Assembly (NCBI GenBank): GCA_011037195.1 | Contig: JAAEAF010014494.1 | Location: forward strand, 45,340-109,339 | Length of the DNA: 64,000 bases | Direction: 5' to 3' | Source: Triatoma infestans | Taxonomy: Eukaryota > Arthropoda > Insecta > Hemiptera > Reduviidae | Part shown: positions 11,859 to 22,904 of the stretch, in pieces | How the letters are laid out: every line of letters starts with the position of its first letter | Numbering within the stretch: the first letter of the stretch is position 1 | Translations under genes and position numbers: made by a program | Notes under the pieces: model-generated | Databases searched by the model: none | What the model was told of the DNA's origin: nothing | The model's input: only the letters and a program-made list of their open reading frames with translations

Positions 11859-12020
11859 CATATACATACATACATACATACATACATACACACCATTTGC
11901 TAAAAACCACTTTTTTGGACTCAGGAGACTTCAAAACGGATAATTCCGGTGGAAACTCGACATCGAAAAGTGGACACGATTACAATACTTCCTCTTACTA
12001 GGATTAAGAGAAGGTAAAAA
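11859..12020 (+). repeat. HDR copy, right part (after LINE insertion)
   Basis: Continues the HDR copy split at 6919: CATA microsatellite, CACCATTTGCTAAAAACCAC, 'actcaggagacttcaaaac', TTCCGGTGGAAACTCGA and the terminal hairpin (ACTTCCTCTTAC ... TTAAGAGAAGGT, about 11988-12014) followed by AAAAA. Confidence 0.85.
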
Positions 12021-12790
12021 AGGTATTCAAATAAAAGTGGATAGCATTATTAGTATGTATGTTATTTTTATGTATGATCGGATGCTAAGTTTAAAAGAAA
12101 ATCTTTGGAGTTATTTTCTGAGAAAATCAAGAAAAACTAAATATAAAAAAAATTTCCAGTAAATTCGTACTTCCGGCTGACGAAGTATTTACTGAAACCT
12201 TTGGATCGGATCTACAAAAATCAAATTTATTTTTTCTACGTTTTTTATTTTTACTTTCTCTTAATAAGAGAAGAGTAAGAAGAGTAAGTGTTGCATTCGT
12301 CCAAATACATCGGTTCAATTTCAAAATTGAGTTTTCACCGGAATGAACATGTTTCGAGATCTCCTGAATACAAAAAAAATGTTTTGAGTGAATGGTCTAT
12401 GCGAACCAAATATTTTACATATTTCAAAAACTAAAATCGCAGGAATGTCAAACTTGGTATTCATTTTGGGACCCAGAGCGCATCTGAGATCAAAAAAAAA
12501 TCTAAGAAAAAAGTCATTCTGCAAAGCCGCACTTCCGGTTGACTTATTTATTTTACCAAAAACTTTGTATTGGATACGATGGTGGTATATAGATGAAAAA
12601 TCAAGTTTGTCCCTTTCTATCAACTTTTTGTTTCTGAGATATTTTGCTTACCCAATAAATAAGTCAGTTTTGGTATTCATGGGCCCTCGATTTGTGTATT
12701 TCCGGTGAAAAATCAATTTCAAAAATTGGAGGCGGATGCAGTTCTTGCTCTACCAGCCGTGAGAGAAGGTAAGAAGAATATTATTGGGTG
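12021..12790. repeat. Rearranged HDR pieces in both orientations
   Basis: Plus-strand module at about 12030-12240, then a minus-strand 3' end (hairpin near 12254-12285, TTTTCACCGGAATGAACATG near 12331), then plus-strand sequence again from about 12500 (CACTTCCGGTTGAC at 12529, TTTCCGGTGAAAAATC at 12699). This is a nest of at least three pieces. Short open frames here arise from the repeat and are not genes. Confidence 0.6.
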
Positions 12791-13317
12791 TCAGAACGTG
12801 CGGGGCCTAGTCACTAGGTTCTTATCCACACCAAAAACAAAAAGCCTGTCCAAAGGAGCCCTCCCAATAATCTTAATCTCCAACTTTACCTCTTATAAAT
12901 TCATAAAGAAGTACGTTTTCTATTCAGTCACATAAAAAAAATAAATGAAAAAATCTATGAACTACAAAAAAAAAGAAGAAAGAAAATCCTTGAAGACAAT
13001 TACATTTTGTATTTTATTACAATGATGTAATGACGTCACATTCACCTGGAAAATGTATAAAAATAAACTCCAAATTTTGGTCATGTTTTTAGAAGCTTCA
13101 TTGTCCCAATTTCATTGTTTGCTTTTTGTGTCAGTTTATTTGTGAAAATCTCTTACGCACTGACGAGATTGCAGTGATATCGGGAGTGTGTAACAATTCA
13201 CGTAATCGGCTTGGATTTCTGTTTTCCTCTTTCTATTTTCCAGTATTCTCGGAAAATCTGGATCATTTCGCTTTCACTCAGACGATATCGTTTAGACAAA
13301 GTTCTGATTTCATCTCT
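12791..13317. other. Spacer without recognised features
   Basis: AT-rich with short CT-rich patches. No domain motif in the short frames. Confidence 0.4.
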
Positions 13318-13505
13318 TCCCAAACGTCATGCAATCACTAGATTGCGTTATAAGACCTTTGGCTCGCTGAGACCGAGAAGATAATAGCGCAAGAAGACCT
13401 TGTTGGGAAAGTTCTCAATCTCATGAAGAAAGGCGGTTTCTCGTACTTGACCAACAGGGCTTGGCACAATAAGCGTCTAATTGTAATAGTGCTTCGGGAT
13501 CGGGA
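13318..13505 (+). pseudogene. 5'-truncated LOA-type LINE 3' end
   Basis: Encodes, with one frameshift, the last residues of a LOA-type ORF2: 'AITRLRYKTFGSLRP' then 'EERRFLVLDQQ', ending at a TAA inside GGCACAATAAGC (13473). The same C-terminal residues and the same GGCACAATAAGC block occur on minus at 42190-42565 and 42566-45865. Only about 190 bp survive, consistent with severe 5' truncation. Confidence 0.65.
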
Positions 13506-14632
13506 CCATCCGATGTCTAAACTAATCCCCAAATGTCGCATTTCCTCTGGCCATTGTTTCTGATTTAGAATTTCTGATCTACTTAAGCAAATGAGTTTTC
13601 TCATCGTGAGTATTTTTTTTCCAGCGATATTTTGAAGTTTGCACATAAAATGAAACAGGATACATTGGAGGATCTTCTTTCCTATCTTTTTTATATTTTG
13701 TGTTTAAAAATTCTCGAAACGACATTTTCAACTTCAAATACGCTAAAGCAAAATGGGTTGATGTTCGGTCAGTTAAATACGCCATAAAATAGTCCTCATT
13801 CTCTTATAGAAAACAAGTAGTTGGAAGAGAGGCAAAATTACGGAGCAATTCAGAAGTATTTAGGTAAGGAAAAATTACCCATTATTAAAGAGCGTTGCTT
13901 AATTCAATATAATTTACCCGATCAAAGACGCTTTAATTAATTTTATTAGTTTAGAGGAAATGTTACACCTATTTAAGCAATGATTAAACAACTTTAGCAA
14001 ACAATTAATATCAAATCAGTTAATTGCAATATTATGAAACAAACTTTCCAAACTATTTAAATTTCATGCCGGATATGACGCAACAGTGACACATTCAAAC
14101 GTAGGGCGGCGAAGTCTTAAAAAGAAGATAAAGAAAACACGGGCGGTACCGTCCACAAAAAGAAACGGCAGTTTAAAAGACAACAAAAGAAAAGAATTCA
14201 TATTTATAATCGACAGTATTCTCTCTTAAGTAGCTGTCTTATATATATTGTTTACTTCTTAGTGTATTTTTTGTTCAAACAGTAACCCAGAAGATAGAAT
14301 CAATAGTTGTGGAGAAATGTTCATTTGAATATGTTTACTTTAAGGAGTAAGATTGTTTTCTCAGATGAGTTGTAGAAGTCAGAGTTATGGTGATGTTGAA
14401 CAGGAGCCTTCTGACCTACTATTACTTCAACCTATAGCACTTACAACTGGCCATCATTAGTTTCCCATTTGTTTTCCCATCATATCTTTTTGTAATGAAA
14501 TTTCTGTAGAGTATTTAATTACCCGGCCATGGTTTCTCTTTGTTAAATTTGTACTGGCGGTTAAAACAAGCAGTAGCTTGAGTTCAATCCTTAAATACTA
14601 TTAACTTTAACAAATCATCTGATAATAATAAA
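13506..14632. other. AT-rich spacer
   Basis: No gene, RNA or repeat end recognised. Confidence 0.4.
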
Positions 14633-14765
14633 TCTGCTGTGAAACACGCATTCCACTTTCTCTTAACTACTGGTAAGAGGAAGTGTTACGGTCGTGTCAA
14701 ATTTTTCGAAATTAATTTTTCACCGGAAATACATGAGTTAGAGTAGAATAGAATATTTACAAATA
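14633..14765. repeat. HDR 5' end joined to an inverted HDR 3' end
   Basis: AAATCTGCTGTGAAACACGC is the 5' terminus on plus. It runs directly into CTTTCTCTTAAC, then AGGAAGTGTTAC and TTTTTCACCGGAAATACATG, which are the 3' end read on minus. The two ends meet at a hairpin-like sequence near 14662-14685. Confidence 0.6.
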
Positions 14766-14805
14766 GAATATTTTGGTAATGGAAGTTAAAGGAAGGTACT
14801 CTACC

Positions 14806-14975
14806 AATAGGGACGTGATAGCGCGCTGGACTAGCAACGCGGCGGTCTCGGGTTTGAATCCAGCATGCTGACCTTAGATTTTCTCTTCCGGGGAGCCTCT
14901 ACAGCTCGCTGCCCGGGAGGCACAATAGATCTTTCAGGTCGCAATGCAATAATCCCCTATAACAATCTAATGTAA
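14806..14975 (+). mobile_element. tRNA-derived SINE, copy 2 (LINE-like tail)
   Basis: Head with a degraded A box and a B box GGTTTGAATCC (14851-14861). Body CTTAGATTTTCTCTTCC and GCCTCTACAGCTCGCTG as in copy 1. The tail differs: GGCACAATAGATC, then AGGTCGCAATGCAATAATCC. This tail is shared with SINE copy 4 and resembles the 3' end of LOA LINE copy B near 35394-35435. Confidence 0.8.
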
Positions 14976-16194
14976 TAATCAATTAATGAAAACGGAATTT
15001 TGTAGTTAAAATTTATTAATTCTTTTATAATCGATATAATAAACATTAATAACGCCGCATTCATTAGTGATTAGTCAATGCCCAAAATATACCCTTGCTC
15101 TTGGATTCGAATTCAAATTAACTATATTTTTATTAAAATGCCTGATTAATTGACAGCAAATGTCACTAAGAATCAATGTCAGCAATGTCAATGTTAACAA
15201 ACATCATGAACACTAAGAATTTATTTTTGTATTCTTCAAAGCAGAGTGATCGTAGCTGTTTTTTTAAATATAGACATTGCAGAATATTTTCAATGTTATT
15301 AAAAAAAAAATTAATTTAAAAAACTTTCAGTTCTGACATTTAATTAAATAATAAAAATATTTCTTTTAAAATATAATTATTGAATAAGTTGAATAACTTG
15401 TACGTTAGAAAATTAATATCATGGAAGAGGTGTACAATAATTTAATGTCCACTTAGTTTTGGTTGGGGGATGTTGTTGGAATGTTCCTCTAGTCCATTCT
15501 TGACATGTGTTTTTATTTAGCCGCTAATAATAATAATAATACAAAAAAAAATTGTTTTAATTTTTTTTTTCTTTTTTATAAAAGATATAAAAAAGAACCT
15601 TAACATTTGACACCATTTGTCAATGTTTTTTTCGCATTCTATTTTTATTTTTGTTAAAAAAAAAAACGCTTTCACTGTTCTGCGAAATTAGAAAGAAAGA
15701 GTTACTGTCTAACAACCGCCCACATTCTTTAATCTTTGTAATACCACAAAGGGCGTTGTAGCCGGTTGTTTATGTTGTTGAGTAACCATCTATTAAATTA
15801 TTACATCATTGATTTACTAGGTACTTTTTTCCTTTTTATTAAATATCTAATTATCTACTTGCAAATATTAATTCTTCCAAATTACAATTTTTTTTTATAT
15901 ATAGGTACATGTTATTATATATATATATTAACCTAATTTTACTATTTTTTTATAATTATTTTTTTTGTATAAAAAATTATTACAAGCAATCTTTATTTAA
16001 TTTTATTTTGAGGAGAAAGTAGATTGGCCTAATATTTTTAGGTTATGAAATATTGACGTAATTTTTATTTACACCGTCCGTCTTCAATGACGTTAATTAT
16101 TGCAGAATTTGTTTATGTTTTTATGCAATTCTTTTAGTGCACTCTGTCACTATACTTTCACAACTTTTATAGTTTGTCCTTTGATAATAAAAAA
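14976..16194. other. AT-rich spacer
   Basis: Very AT-rich with A and T runs and a short (AAT)n near 15522-15540. Nothing else recognised. Confidence 0.4.
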
Positions 16195-16650
16195 ATTTGT
16201 TGTGAAATTCAATTTTTACATAGTTTTATAATTGATTAATTCTCTTCAAAAATATAATTCTTATTAAATGTTTAGTTGCCTTCAATTCACATGAATGGGA
16301 GAATCTGAACTTGAAAAAAACCTCCCCCTCCCTCAAAACCACTCATAAATGCATTTTCTCAAAACAAGTTTCAAACAAAAGTGATAGGTCTCTGTATGTA
16401 TTGTTAGTATAACTACTAAATTTAATGAAACAAGTCGGTGATTTTATAGAGAAAACTGCAGCAAACTGAAAAAAAAAACTTAGTAAAGTCGCACTTCCGG
16501 CCAACCGATTTTTTCCAAAACTCGGAATTTTGGCAACATATTTAATTCGCATTGATATTATAAGTGGATGATAGAATCGTATATAAAAATTAAAACCGCA
16601 CTTTAGAGGAAATCATATTAGAAACATTTTTCCAAAAAAAAATTGATTTG
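16195..16650 (+). repeat. HDR fragment (5' region and first module)
   Basis: Includes a degraded 5' terminus (TTGTTGTGAAATTC, 16197), CCTCCCCCTCCCTC, CAAACAAAAGTGATAG, and the module CGCACTTCCGGCCAACCGATTTT (about 16488-16510), then CACTTTAGAGGAAA. The 3' end is absent. Confidence 0.6.
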
Positions 16651-16824
16651 AAGGTGTTTTGGGGGATGGCCTCTCAATTACGTTTAAATTTACACTGGCG
16701 GTACATGGTGTTGAGAAAGAGGAGCCCGCAGTGTCTTCTCAGTATCACCCTCGCCACTTTTTTTTATTGCCAACCCTCTAAATGTTTCTATGCATTGCAA
16801 AGAAAATTTTTTAATTCAATTGTA

Positions 16825-16882
16825 TTAATTGAAGTAAGAGAAAGTTGTGTGAGTATTCATCACCCTTTTTTTTAAGTGAAAA
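16825..16882 (-). repeat. HDR 5'-end fragment, inverted
   Basis: GTAAGAGAAAGTTGTGTGAG is the minus-strand image of the HDR 5' terminus. It faces the plus-oriented fragment at 16195-16650. Confidence 0.5.
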
Positions 16883-17519
16883 TCCAATAAAAATAACGTA
16901 TACAGCTTTCACAATTTTATACGTCTTTAAAAACATCATTATCATTATCATTATATATATATATATATATAGTAATACTGGAGTCAGTGTCAATTAAATT
17001 GGAAATACTACAATTTACTTTACTTATAAGTTTCTTTGCGTGATTCAAAGACTCTTGCTAATACGTTATTAAAAACTCCTAAGAGCCATAATTTACAGCT
17101 TTGCACTGTTGTGCAACAAAACTTTAACGCTATCTGTTATTATTAACTCCTATAACCGCTTATTATTTTTTTATTCACTAACGTAATCAATGTATTGACC
17201 TATTTCTATCATATTAATAGCTAACCATTGATCAAGCGAAAAAACAACGGAGCTGTCAGCTGTTTGAAGTCTTTCATTAAAGCCGGTCCATTTTCGGAAA
17301 AATCGTTATGATCCCAATAATGCTCTCAGAGCAACAAAAAATAAGATTTGAAATTTAATTTCTTCTAAATTTGGTTGCATCGTAACAGTTAAGACAATAA
17401 GCTAACAATTTCTTCAATGATTTCGAACAGAGATGAAGCTGATCTACAGCCGCCTCCAGTTTTCTTTTTGCAAACCTCTTCACACTCAGTATCCAAATGA
17501 CTCCAGAAATTGCCCAGTG
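16883..17519. other. AT-rich spacer with a short (AT)n run
   Basis: An (AT)n run sits near 16953-16971. No genes seen. Confidence 0.4.
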
Positions 17520-17790
17520 CCATAGTTACTTTCTCTTACCCCCAGACAAAGAGCTAGTATTGCATTTTCGAAATTGAGTTTTCACCGGAAATACATGTAT
17601 TAAGCTTTCCTTCCAAAGTACCACTTCAGTACAATCTACAGTTCTGTGGTCAATATAATAGTGACATGCAATACAAGTATTTCCATTATTCTAGATTTCG
17701 GTTAACCAGAAGTGCGGCTTTATAGAATTGGTTATTATTTTTTTTTTTTGGAATTGTCTCTTAAACGGCTGTAACGATTTTCCCCTGCGT
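17520..17790 (-). repeat. HDR 3'-end fragment, inverted
   Basis: Plus reads CTTTCTCTTACCCCC then TTTTCACCGGAAATACATG and, further in, GGTTAACCAGAAGTGCGGC, which are the 3' end and a module of HDR on minus. Confidence 0.55.
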
Positions 17791-17850
17791 GGGGCCACGC
17801 CCCTTCTCTACTAAGGTTCAGTGCCTTATTGGCTTTCTAGATGTAACACT

Positions 17851-17892
17851 CTGAAGAGTCATTGCAACATTGCAACATCGGCGAAACGTTGG
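17851..17892 (+). other. CTGAAGA...CGAAACGTTGG motif
   Basis: CTGAAGA (17851-17857) and CGAAACGTTGG (17882-17892) flank a short segment that includes a repeated GCAACAT. The same pair recurs at 3124-3155 (minus), 37846-37878 (plus) and, more loosely, 30342-30372. Such motif pairs resemble sequences found at termini of Penelope-like retroelements and the conserved core of hammerhead ribozymes (CUGANGA...GAAA). The identity is not established. Confidence 0.35.
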
Positions 17893-17984
17893 TTTTTTAG
17901 AAAACCACTGATGCGGTATAAACCTGGAAACTCAAGTGGTTTTTCATGACAATGGCCGCGGGAACCTAAACGCTTACATATTTA

Positions 17985-18440
17985 AGTCTGATTAACATAT
18001 TAGATTCTATATGGATGATAGAATCGATAATAAATTAAAACAAAACTTTAGAGTAAAGCATAACCCCAAACCTTACCCAAAATCAACTTAAATGAATTTT
18101 CCCTGAGAAAAGTAAATACAAATAAAGGCGTAGCTCTTTGTTTTCATAGTCAATATTGCTAGTTTAAAGAAAATCATTGGAGCCGTTGGAGAAAATCTCA
18201 AAAACTGAAAAATCCACTCTGTAAAGTGTTACTTCCGGTTGACTGATTTTGATCAAAACCTTATTATCAGCTCCCATGTTAGCACTTAAAGTAAATATCA
18301 AGTAGGAACTTTCTGCTACTTTCCGTTTTTTAATTATGCACTTTTTCGGACCACTGGACCTCAAAACATGTATATCAAAAGTGGATATCAAAAATTAGAC
18401 GTGATCGTAATACTTCCTTTTACACTTGGCAGAGAAAGTA
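17985..18440 (+). repeat. HDR copy, 3' half
   Basis: One module (GATGATAGAATCGATAAT, AAAATCATTGGAGCCG, TTACTTCCGGTTGACTGATT) and the 3' block (CAAGTAGGAACTTTCTGC, GACCTCAAAACATG) ending at a degraded hairpin near 18411-18434. Confidence 0.7.
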
Positions 18441-19628
18441 ATAACCAATCGTCTTTGTAGGTACAATAATTGCCTACTAAATTAGATTTCATCCATTGAA
18501 GAACTGATCATTTATCGCCAAATGAGAGAACTGATCATAATTTTTGATGCAACTGGTTATTGTTTCAACAATGACGTAGAAAAAAGTCTAACATCATTAC
18601 AGAACAGTTTGTGTTTTTTTTTTAATTTTTTATCCCCTCCCCACACTTTGTTCTTCTATTTACGTGTCTGGGACTTATTAAAGTAATAAAGAAAATTCTA
18701 AAATGGCTATCATTGTTTGTTGATCTTCATTTATTAGTTTTAGAAGACTGCGAATGGTCACATATCTTGCAGATATAATAGCCTCGTGACCATCCTCCCT
18801 AATGGTAAGTGGGGGGGGGGGTGAGGGACAACAACTACGTTACCTATACATAATGTATAGACACGACAGAGGTCATACTTGGAGGGCAGCTAGAGAGAGT
18901 CCAGACAGCAATACAACTAAACAACAGACCTCTCTTATGCATAGCCAATGGGGGCCTTGCGCTTATGTTTATAGATTTTATTCTTAAAAAAAAAATTCAA
19001 TATTATACGGTTCCATCTCCAATAAATAAAATATTCTTTTTATTGTCAATATTCCAGTTGAGTTTACAGTTGAGTAGGAATTTTGCTGTATGCAAGTCTC
19101 TGTGGTATCAAGACAGTTTATCAAGACATACGGATAATTCGGCAAACGCTCGAAAGTGATCATAAAATGAAGCAATCTATCACGGAAAATATGTCTGATA
19201 ACAATTCCAAGTTTGAAGACAATTAATTCGAGTCAAATTTTCGAAACTGAGATTTCATAGGAAATACATTTTTCACTTCTTCTTCTGCATGAAATCCATG
19301 CAGCTCCTTTACTTGATTTGAACTCCGTCTGGTTTCAAAAATCGAAACTGCAATATTATTGATTTTTTTTTTCTTTTTACGAATTCTTTCGAAAATGAAC
19401 ACCAACTTTGATTCTCTTTACAAAATACAATTCTAAATATACAAAACATTATGTCTGTCACTTTTATTTGAACCATTTTCCTTGGGACAATTTATTGTCT
19501 GTAATATGGAAAGGTTTGAAGAGCTTCCTTCAAACAGTGCCAAGTAATGGGTACTACTACTACTTTGTAAACAATACTACGTTCTATTTAATTATTTAGT
19601 AAAATTCCAAGTTTACATATATAGTATA
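18441..19628. other. Spacer with an 11-base G run
   Basis: An uninterrupted G run sits at 18811-18821. A small minus-strand HDR 3'-end remnant may lie at 19205-19270 (CGAAACTGAGATTTCATAGGA). No genes seen. Confidence 0.4.
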
Positions 19629-19632
19629 CATG

Positions 19633-19697
<65 letters not shown>
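19629..19697. repeat. (TA)n-(TG)n microsatellite
   Basis: About 11 TA units run directly into about 22 TG units. It lies just left of the inverted-repeat element at 19711. Confidence 0.95.
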
Positions 19698-19700
<3 letters not shown>

Positions 19701-19710
19701 CAGCGAAGTA

Positions 19711-20695
19711 AGAAATCAGGCATTGTGTACAATGCATAGGCATTGCATGCATTACCTAAAGACATAAGCCAATGTGTAGAATTTACTCCAATTCTCTAAT
19801 TTGCCTACGCATTGAATGCCAATGGCGAAGCGCGCAAAGTTACCTTCTCTGTACAGCTAGAGCGATTACATCATTTTCGTGAATGATTTGTTCAGGTTTA
19901 AAATATCAAGCATGTTTGTGTACTCATGCTTATTTGTATAATTTTTAAAAATATAATATATGAAACTGACCAAACACATCTGTGTACATCGTAAATCCCC
20001 ATCATCCGTCCTTCTTTAAGCCCCATAAACTCCCAGGCAAAAAGCAGTCTTGAAGTAGGTCGCAAACCTTCTCCCTCTTCACCACCTTATGCGGATTGCG
20101 ATCGCGAAGCGATGACAGAGTGTGGACTGGCTTGGAAGCGACAGAGCGATGTCGTCTCTCCCCGCTGCTTGAGAATCTTGTAAGAAGATTTCATAAAATG
20201 GATGTATATTTGATGTACATCACATCGAATCCGTCCTCTCGATGTTTTGTCACTTGTGTATGTAGGAGTAATTTTTTTAAATCTACCTATGGGCGAAGGA
20301 AAACCAACCAAAGCCGGTGACCAATACAGAGGGACTATGTGTGGCGTATTATGTTTACAATGCTGGTTAAGTTTTTAGCATTTAGCGGAGCCGAACGGTC
20401 AGAAACTGAGGAACCAGTATCCTCGAAGCGGTTTGTTTTGGGTCCCCTTGGTTCTTCCTCCGTGATTCCTTCCACATACACGACCGCAGCAGCATCAACA
20501 GCTATGGCAGGGGGGAGATGTTTTTAAGTCTTTTCATACTTTGCCTAAGACGACATAGACATTTTATAGAATGCCTAGGTAATGTACAGAACACCTAGCC
20601 AAAATATGAAATAATAAGGATATTTCTTACTTTGCCTAACATAGCCAGATAATGTATAAAATGCCTAGACATTCTATACAAGACCTGAGATTCAT
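19711..20695. mobile_element. Candidate non-autonomous DNA transposon with inverted ends
   Basis: The left end (about 19715-19765, CAGGCATTGTGTACAATGC then TAGGCATTGCATGCATTA) matches the reverse complement of the right end (about 20640-20692, CAGGTCTTGTATAGAATGTC then TAGGCATTTTATACATTA). Each end also has subterminal repeats of TTTGCCTA and AATGCCTA (for example 20540-20580 and 20632-20675). The interior (about 20030-20530) is GC-richer and holds no recognisable transposase; a 62-codon frame at 20339-20527 lacks domain motifs. AAGTAAGAAAT appears next to the left end and, inverted, inside the right end. A target-site duplication is not clear. The superfamily is unknown. Confidence 0.55.
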
Positions 20696-21299
20696 AATTT
20701 GCCGCTAACATATATTTTAACACTACCTATCAAATTAGAGTCAATGTTTATATAAAAATTACTGGCTACGAATGTGAACTCCATTATGTACACTTATCAG
20801 TCCCCTTAGTATACAGTGATTGTAATAAAAACATAAATCACACGTTAGCCTGGTATAAAACTAATGTTAAAAATAACAAAAAGTCTGATAAAAAAGTTGA
20901 CGCAGCATCATTATTCACTTTTAATAAAGTGTATGATAAAGAGAGTTCAAAGACGAGCACATCAATCACAAGGCTAGAATTGTGTAAATAAATTTACTAT
21001 GATTCATCTTAAGAAGATAGGGTTAATCACAATGAGTTTACAGCAAACTCATCATTCTTATTGTATCTACCCGTTGAATGACACTTTTTTTGGCTTTTGA
21101 TATTAAGTACTACACTTTCTTCTGTTTAACGTTTGCAATGTAATTTGTCAAATGATTGACCCTCCCTTGAAGTAGAGAGTCACCAATATTGCAATCCACT
21201 TTTAGTTGGGTTCAGCTCTCATTAAAGGTTAATAAATTCACTATAGTGTTTATGGATAGTTTAGGACAGGTTTTAATTATCTGACACGACCAAATTATT
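20696..21299. other. AT-rich spacer
   Basis: No gene or repeat end recognised. Confidence 0.4.
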
Positions 21300-21682
21300 A
21301 AACACTCACATATTGAAACACTCACACGACTTTCTCTTACTCCAACAAGGTACAATTATATATAAAATGACAAATTTCGATTAAGCTCACATTTTACATA
21401 TTTGTCCTAATATAATTAGGTACCTACCTAACAACATTGACAGGTAAGGAAATGATTGGCAGTAGAGCGCACCATCAACACTGAACCAACTACATATAAC
21501 TATTGAAATTTAACGTCATACATTCCGTACAACTATACCAAATCATTTTTGTGCAGGGAAAGGAAACTTTTTCAAATAAAAGTGATACGTTTATATCTTA
21601 CAGTTAGTATACCAAGTTTAAAGGAAACCGATACAGACGTTTTTGAAAAAAATTCCATTAAACCGTCATCTTGCCCGGTTGT
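21300..21682 (+). repeat. HDR copy, left part (interrupted)
   Basis: 5' terminus GAAACACTCACACGACTTTC (21328), then an internal variant segment and a module start (GTTAGTATACCAAGTTTAAA, 21604) that breaks off at a CCGGTTG near 21676. The copy appears to resume at 22495. Confidence 0.7.
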
Positions 21683-22308
21683 GCCTGTAGGGGTAAAACA
21701 TCCGCGTGCGCCAGCGTCGTCCGGCAGGCATCCTGTATTTCTCCCCTTTTTAATTATCTCCCGCCAATTCTCTGGCGCGTTCGCGCCTTCTCTCGCGTCT
21801 CCGGACGTTGGTTTCCCCTCCACAGCCACCCCCTTTTCCCTGGTTAATCATCCCTTTTCATCACTTGTCCTCTGGCTTGCTTCACGTACACAGATGGGTA
21901 TTTATTCTCTGCTTCATCACTAGATTTCACCGCCTCCACGGGTGTATTGCGTTTACAACACAGGTCTTTCATCTCTGTCTCCAACCAGCTTCCGAGAGGT
22001 CTTATTTGCATCAACGAACGCCCGCTTCCGTACCGCTTCATTCACCAATTACCTTTCCCGCAACTTCTTTTCACACACACCCATACACGAACATATTTTC
22101 ACATATACATAGCCTCCTTTATACCCTTTTACGCTTTCTAGCGTCTTTCACAGCTTCTCCGGCTCAACATACGCTTCTCATTCATCATAATCGCATCTTC
22201 ATGGTAAGCCAATTACATCTTCATTGCCTTGCTAATTTTCATAATTAAGTGCTTCATTAAGCCCCTCTAACGCTTCCGAGTTCACGCCTACGCGTGTGCA
22301 AAACCTGT
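21683..22308. other. GC-rich insert of unknown origin within an HDR copy
   Basis: About 620 bp, clearly richer in GC and CpG than its surroundings, with many pyrimidine-rich stretches on plus. Open frames of 124 and 146 codons exist on plus, but they are proline/serine/histidine-rich and lack domains, as expected of biased composition. It lies between the two HDR halves and is followed directly by a SINE. A solo LTR or another transposon fragment is possible; no terminal motif could be confirmed. Confidence 0.5.
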
Positions 22309-22493
22309 TCCGGAAGTTTAGCTCAGTGTAGAGCGCTGGACTAGCAATGCGGTGGTCCAGTCTAGCATTGCTGCCCTTAGATTTTCTCTTCCTAGGAGCC
22401 TCTACATCTCCCTGTCCGGAGGCCAGCTGGGTCTGAGAAGGCTCCTGGCGCTATTGTCCATAGATGTTGACGCGCCTTAAATTAAAAAAAAAA
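22309..22493 (+). mobile_element. tRNA-derived SINE, copy 3 (B box lost)
   Basis: A box TAGCTCAGTGT (22319-22329). The B box region is contracted: GGTCCAG runs straight into TCTAGCATTGC, removing about 9 bases including GTTCGAATC. Body and the GATGTTGACGCGCC plus A-run tail match copy 1. Without a B box it is unlikely to be transcribed by pol III. Confidence 0.8.
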
Positions 22494-22494
22494 A

Positions 22495-22815
22495 TTCCGC
22501 AAGTCCGGTTAGTATACCAAATTGAAGTTAATATACGAGTTAATACTCGGATATTGGATTGAAGCGGAAGTTTTAAGGGAATCTTCCGGTTGATGGATTC
22601 GCTTAAAACCTTCGTATCAGATGCGGTGTAGTATTTAAATGGAATAGGAAGTTTGAACTTCTTGCGACTTTTCGTTTTTGAGATATTTTGTTCACGAACA
22701 AATACAGACCATTCCTTACTCAGGAGACCTCAAAACATTCCGTTGAAAACATCATTTCGAAACTTCGACACTTCTCGCAATACTTCCTCTTACTGGTATT
22801 AAGAGGAGTTAATAT
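22495..22815 (+). repeat. HDR copy, right part
   Basis: Module start GGTTAGTATACCAAATTGAA, CTTCCGGTTGATGGATT, AGTTTGAACTTCTTGCGAC, CAGGAGACCTCAAAACATT, and the hairpin ACTTCCTCTTAC ... TTAAGAGGAG (about 22784-22808). Confidence 0.75.
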
Positions 22816-22904
22816 TTACTATGCAACATTTATTCGACTTTTTTCCTACTGCATGCATCGCGGTTCTGATTGGCACATCAAGATTCTGTTTCACGAGGAT
22901 TTTA

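Noticed and set aside
12388..12935. Open frames of 76-106 codons
   Set aside because: They lie within HDR repeat pieces that recur elsewhere with stops in the same frames.
13031..13038. CRE-like TGACGTCA as a promoter element
   Set aside because: An isolated 8-mer with no gene downstream; expected by chance at this window size with modest probability.
21549..22248. Overlapping frames of 124 and 146 codons in the GC-rich block
   Set aside because: Composition-driven, no domain, no start context or splice evidence; both strands are equally open.
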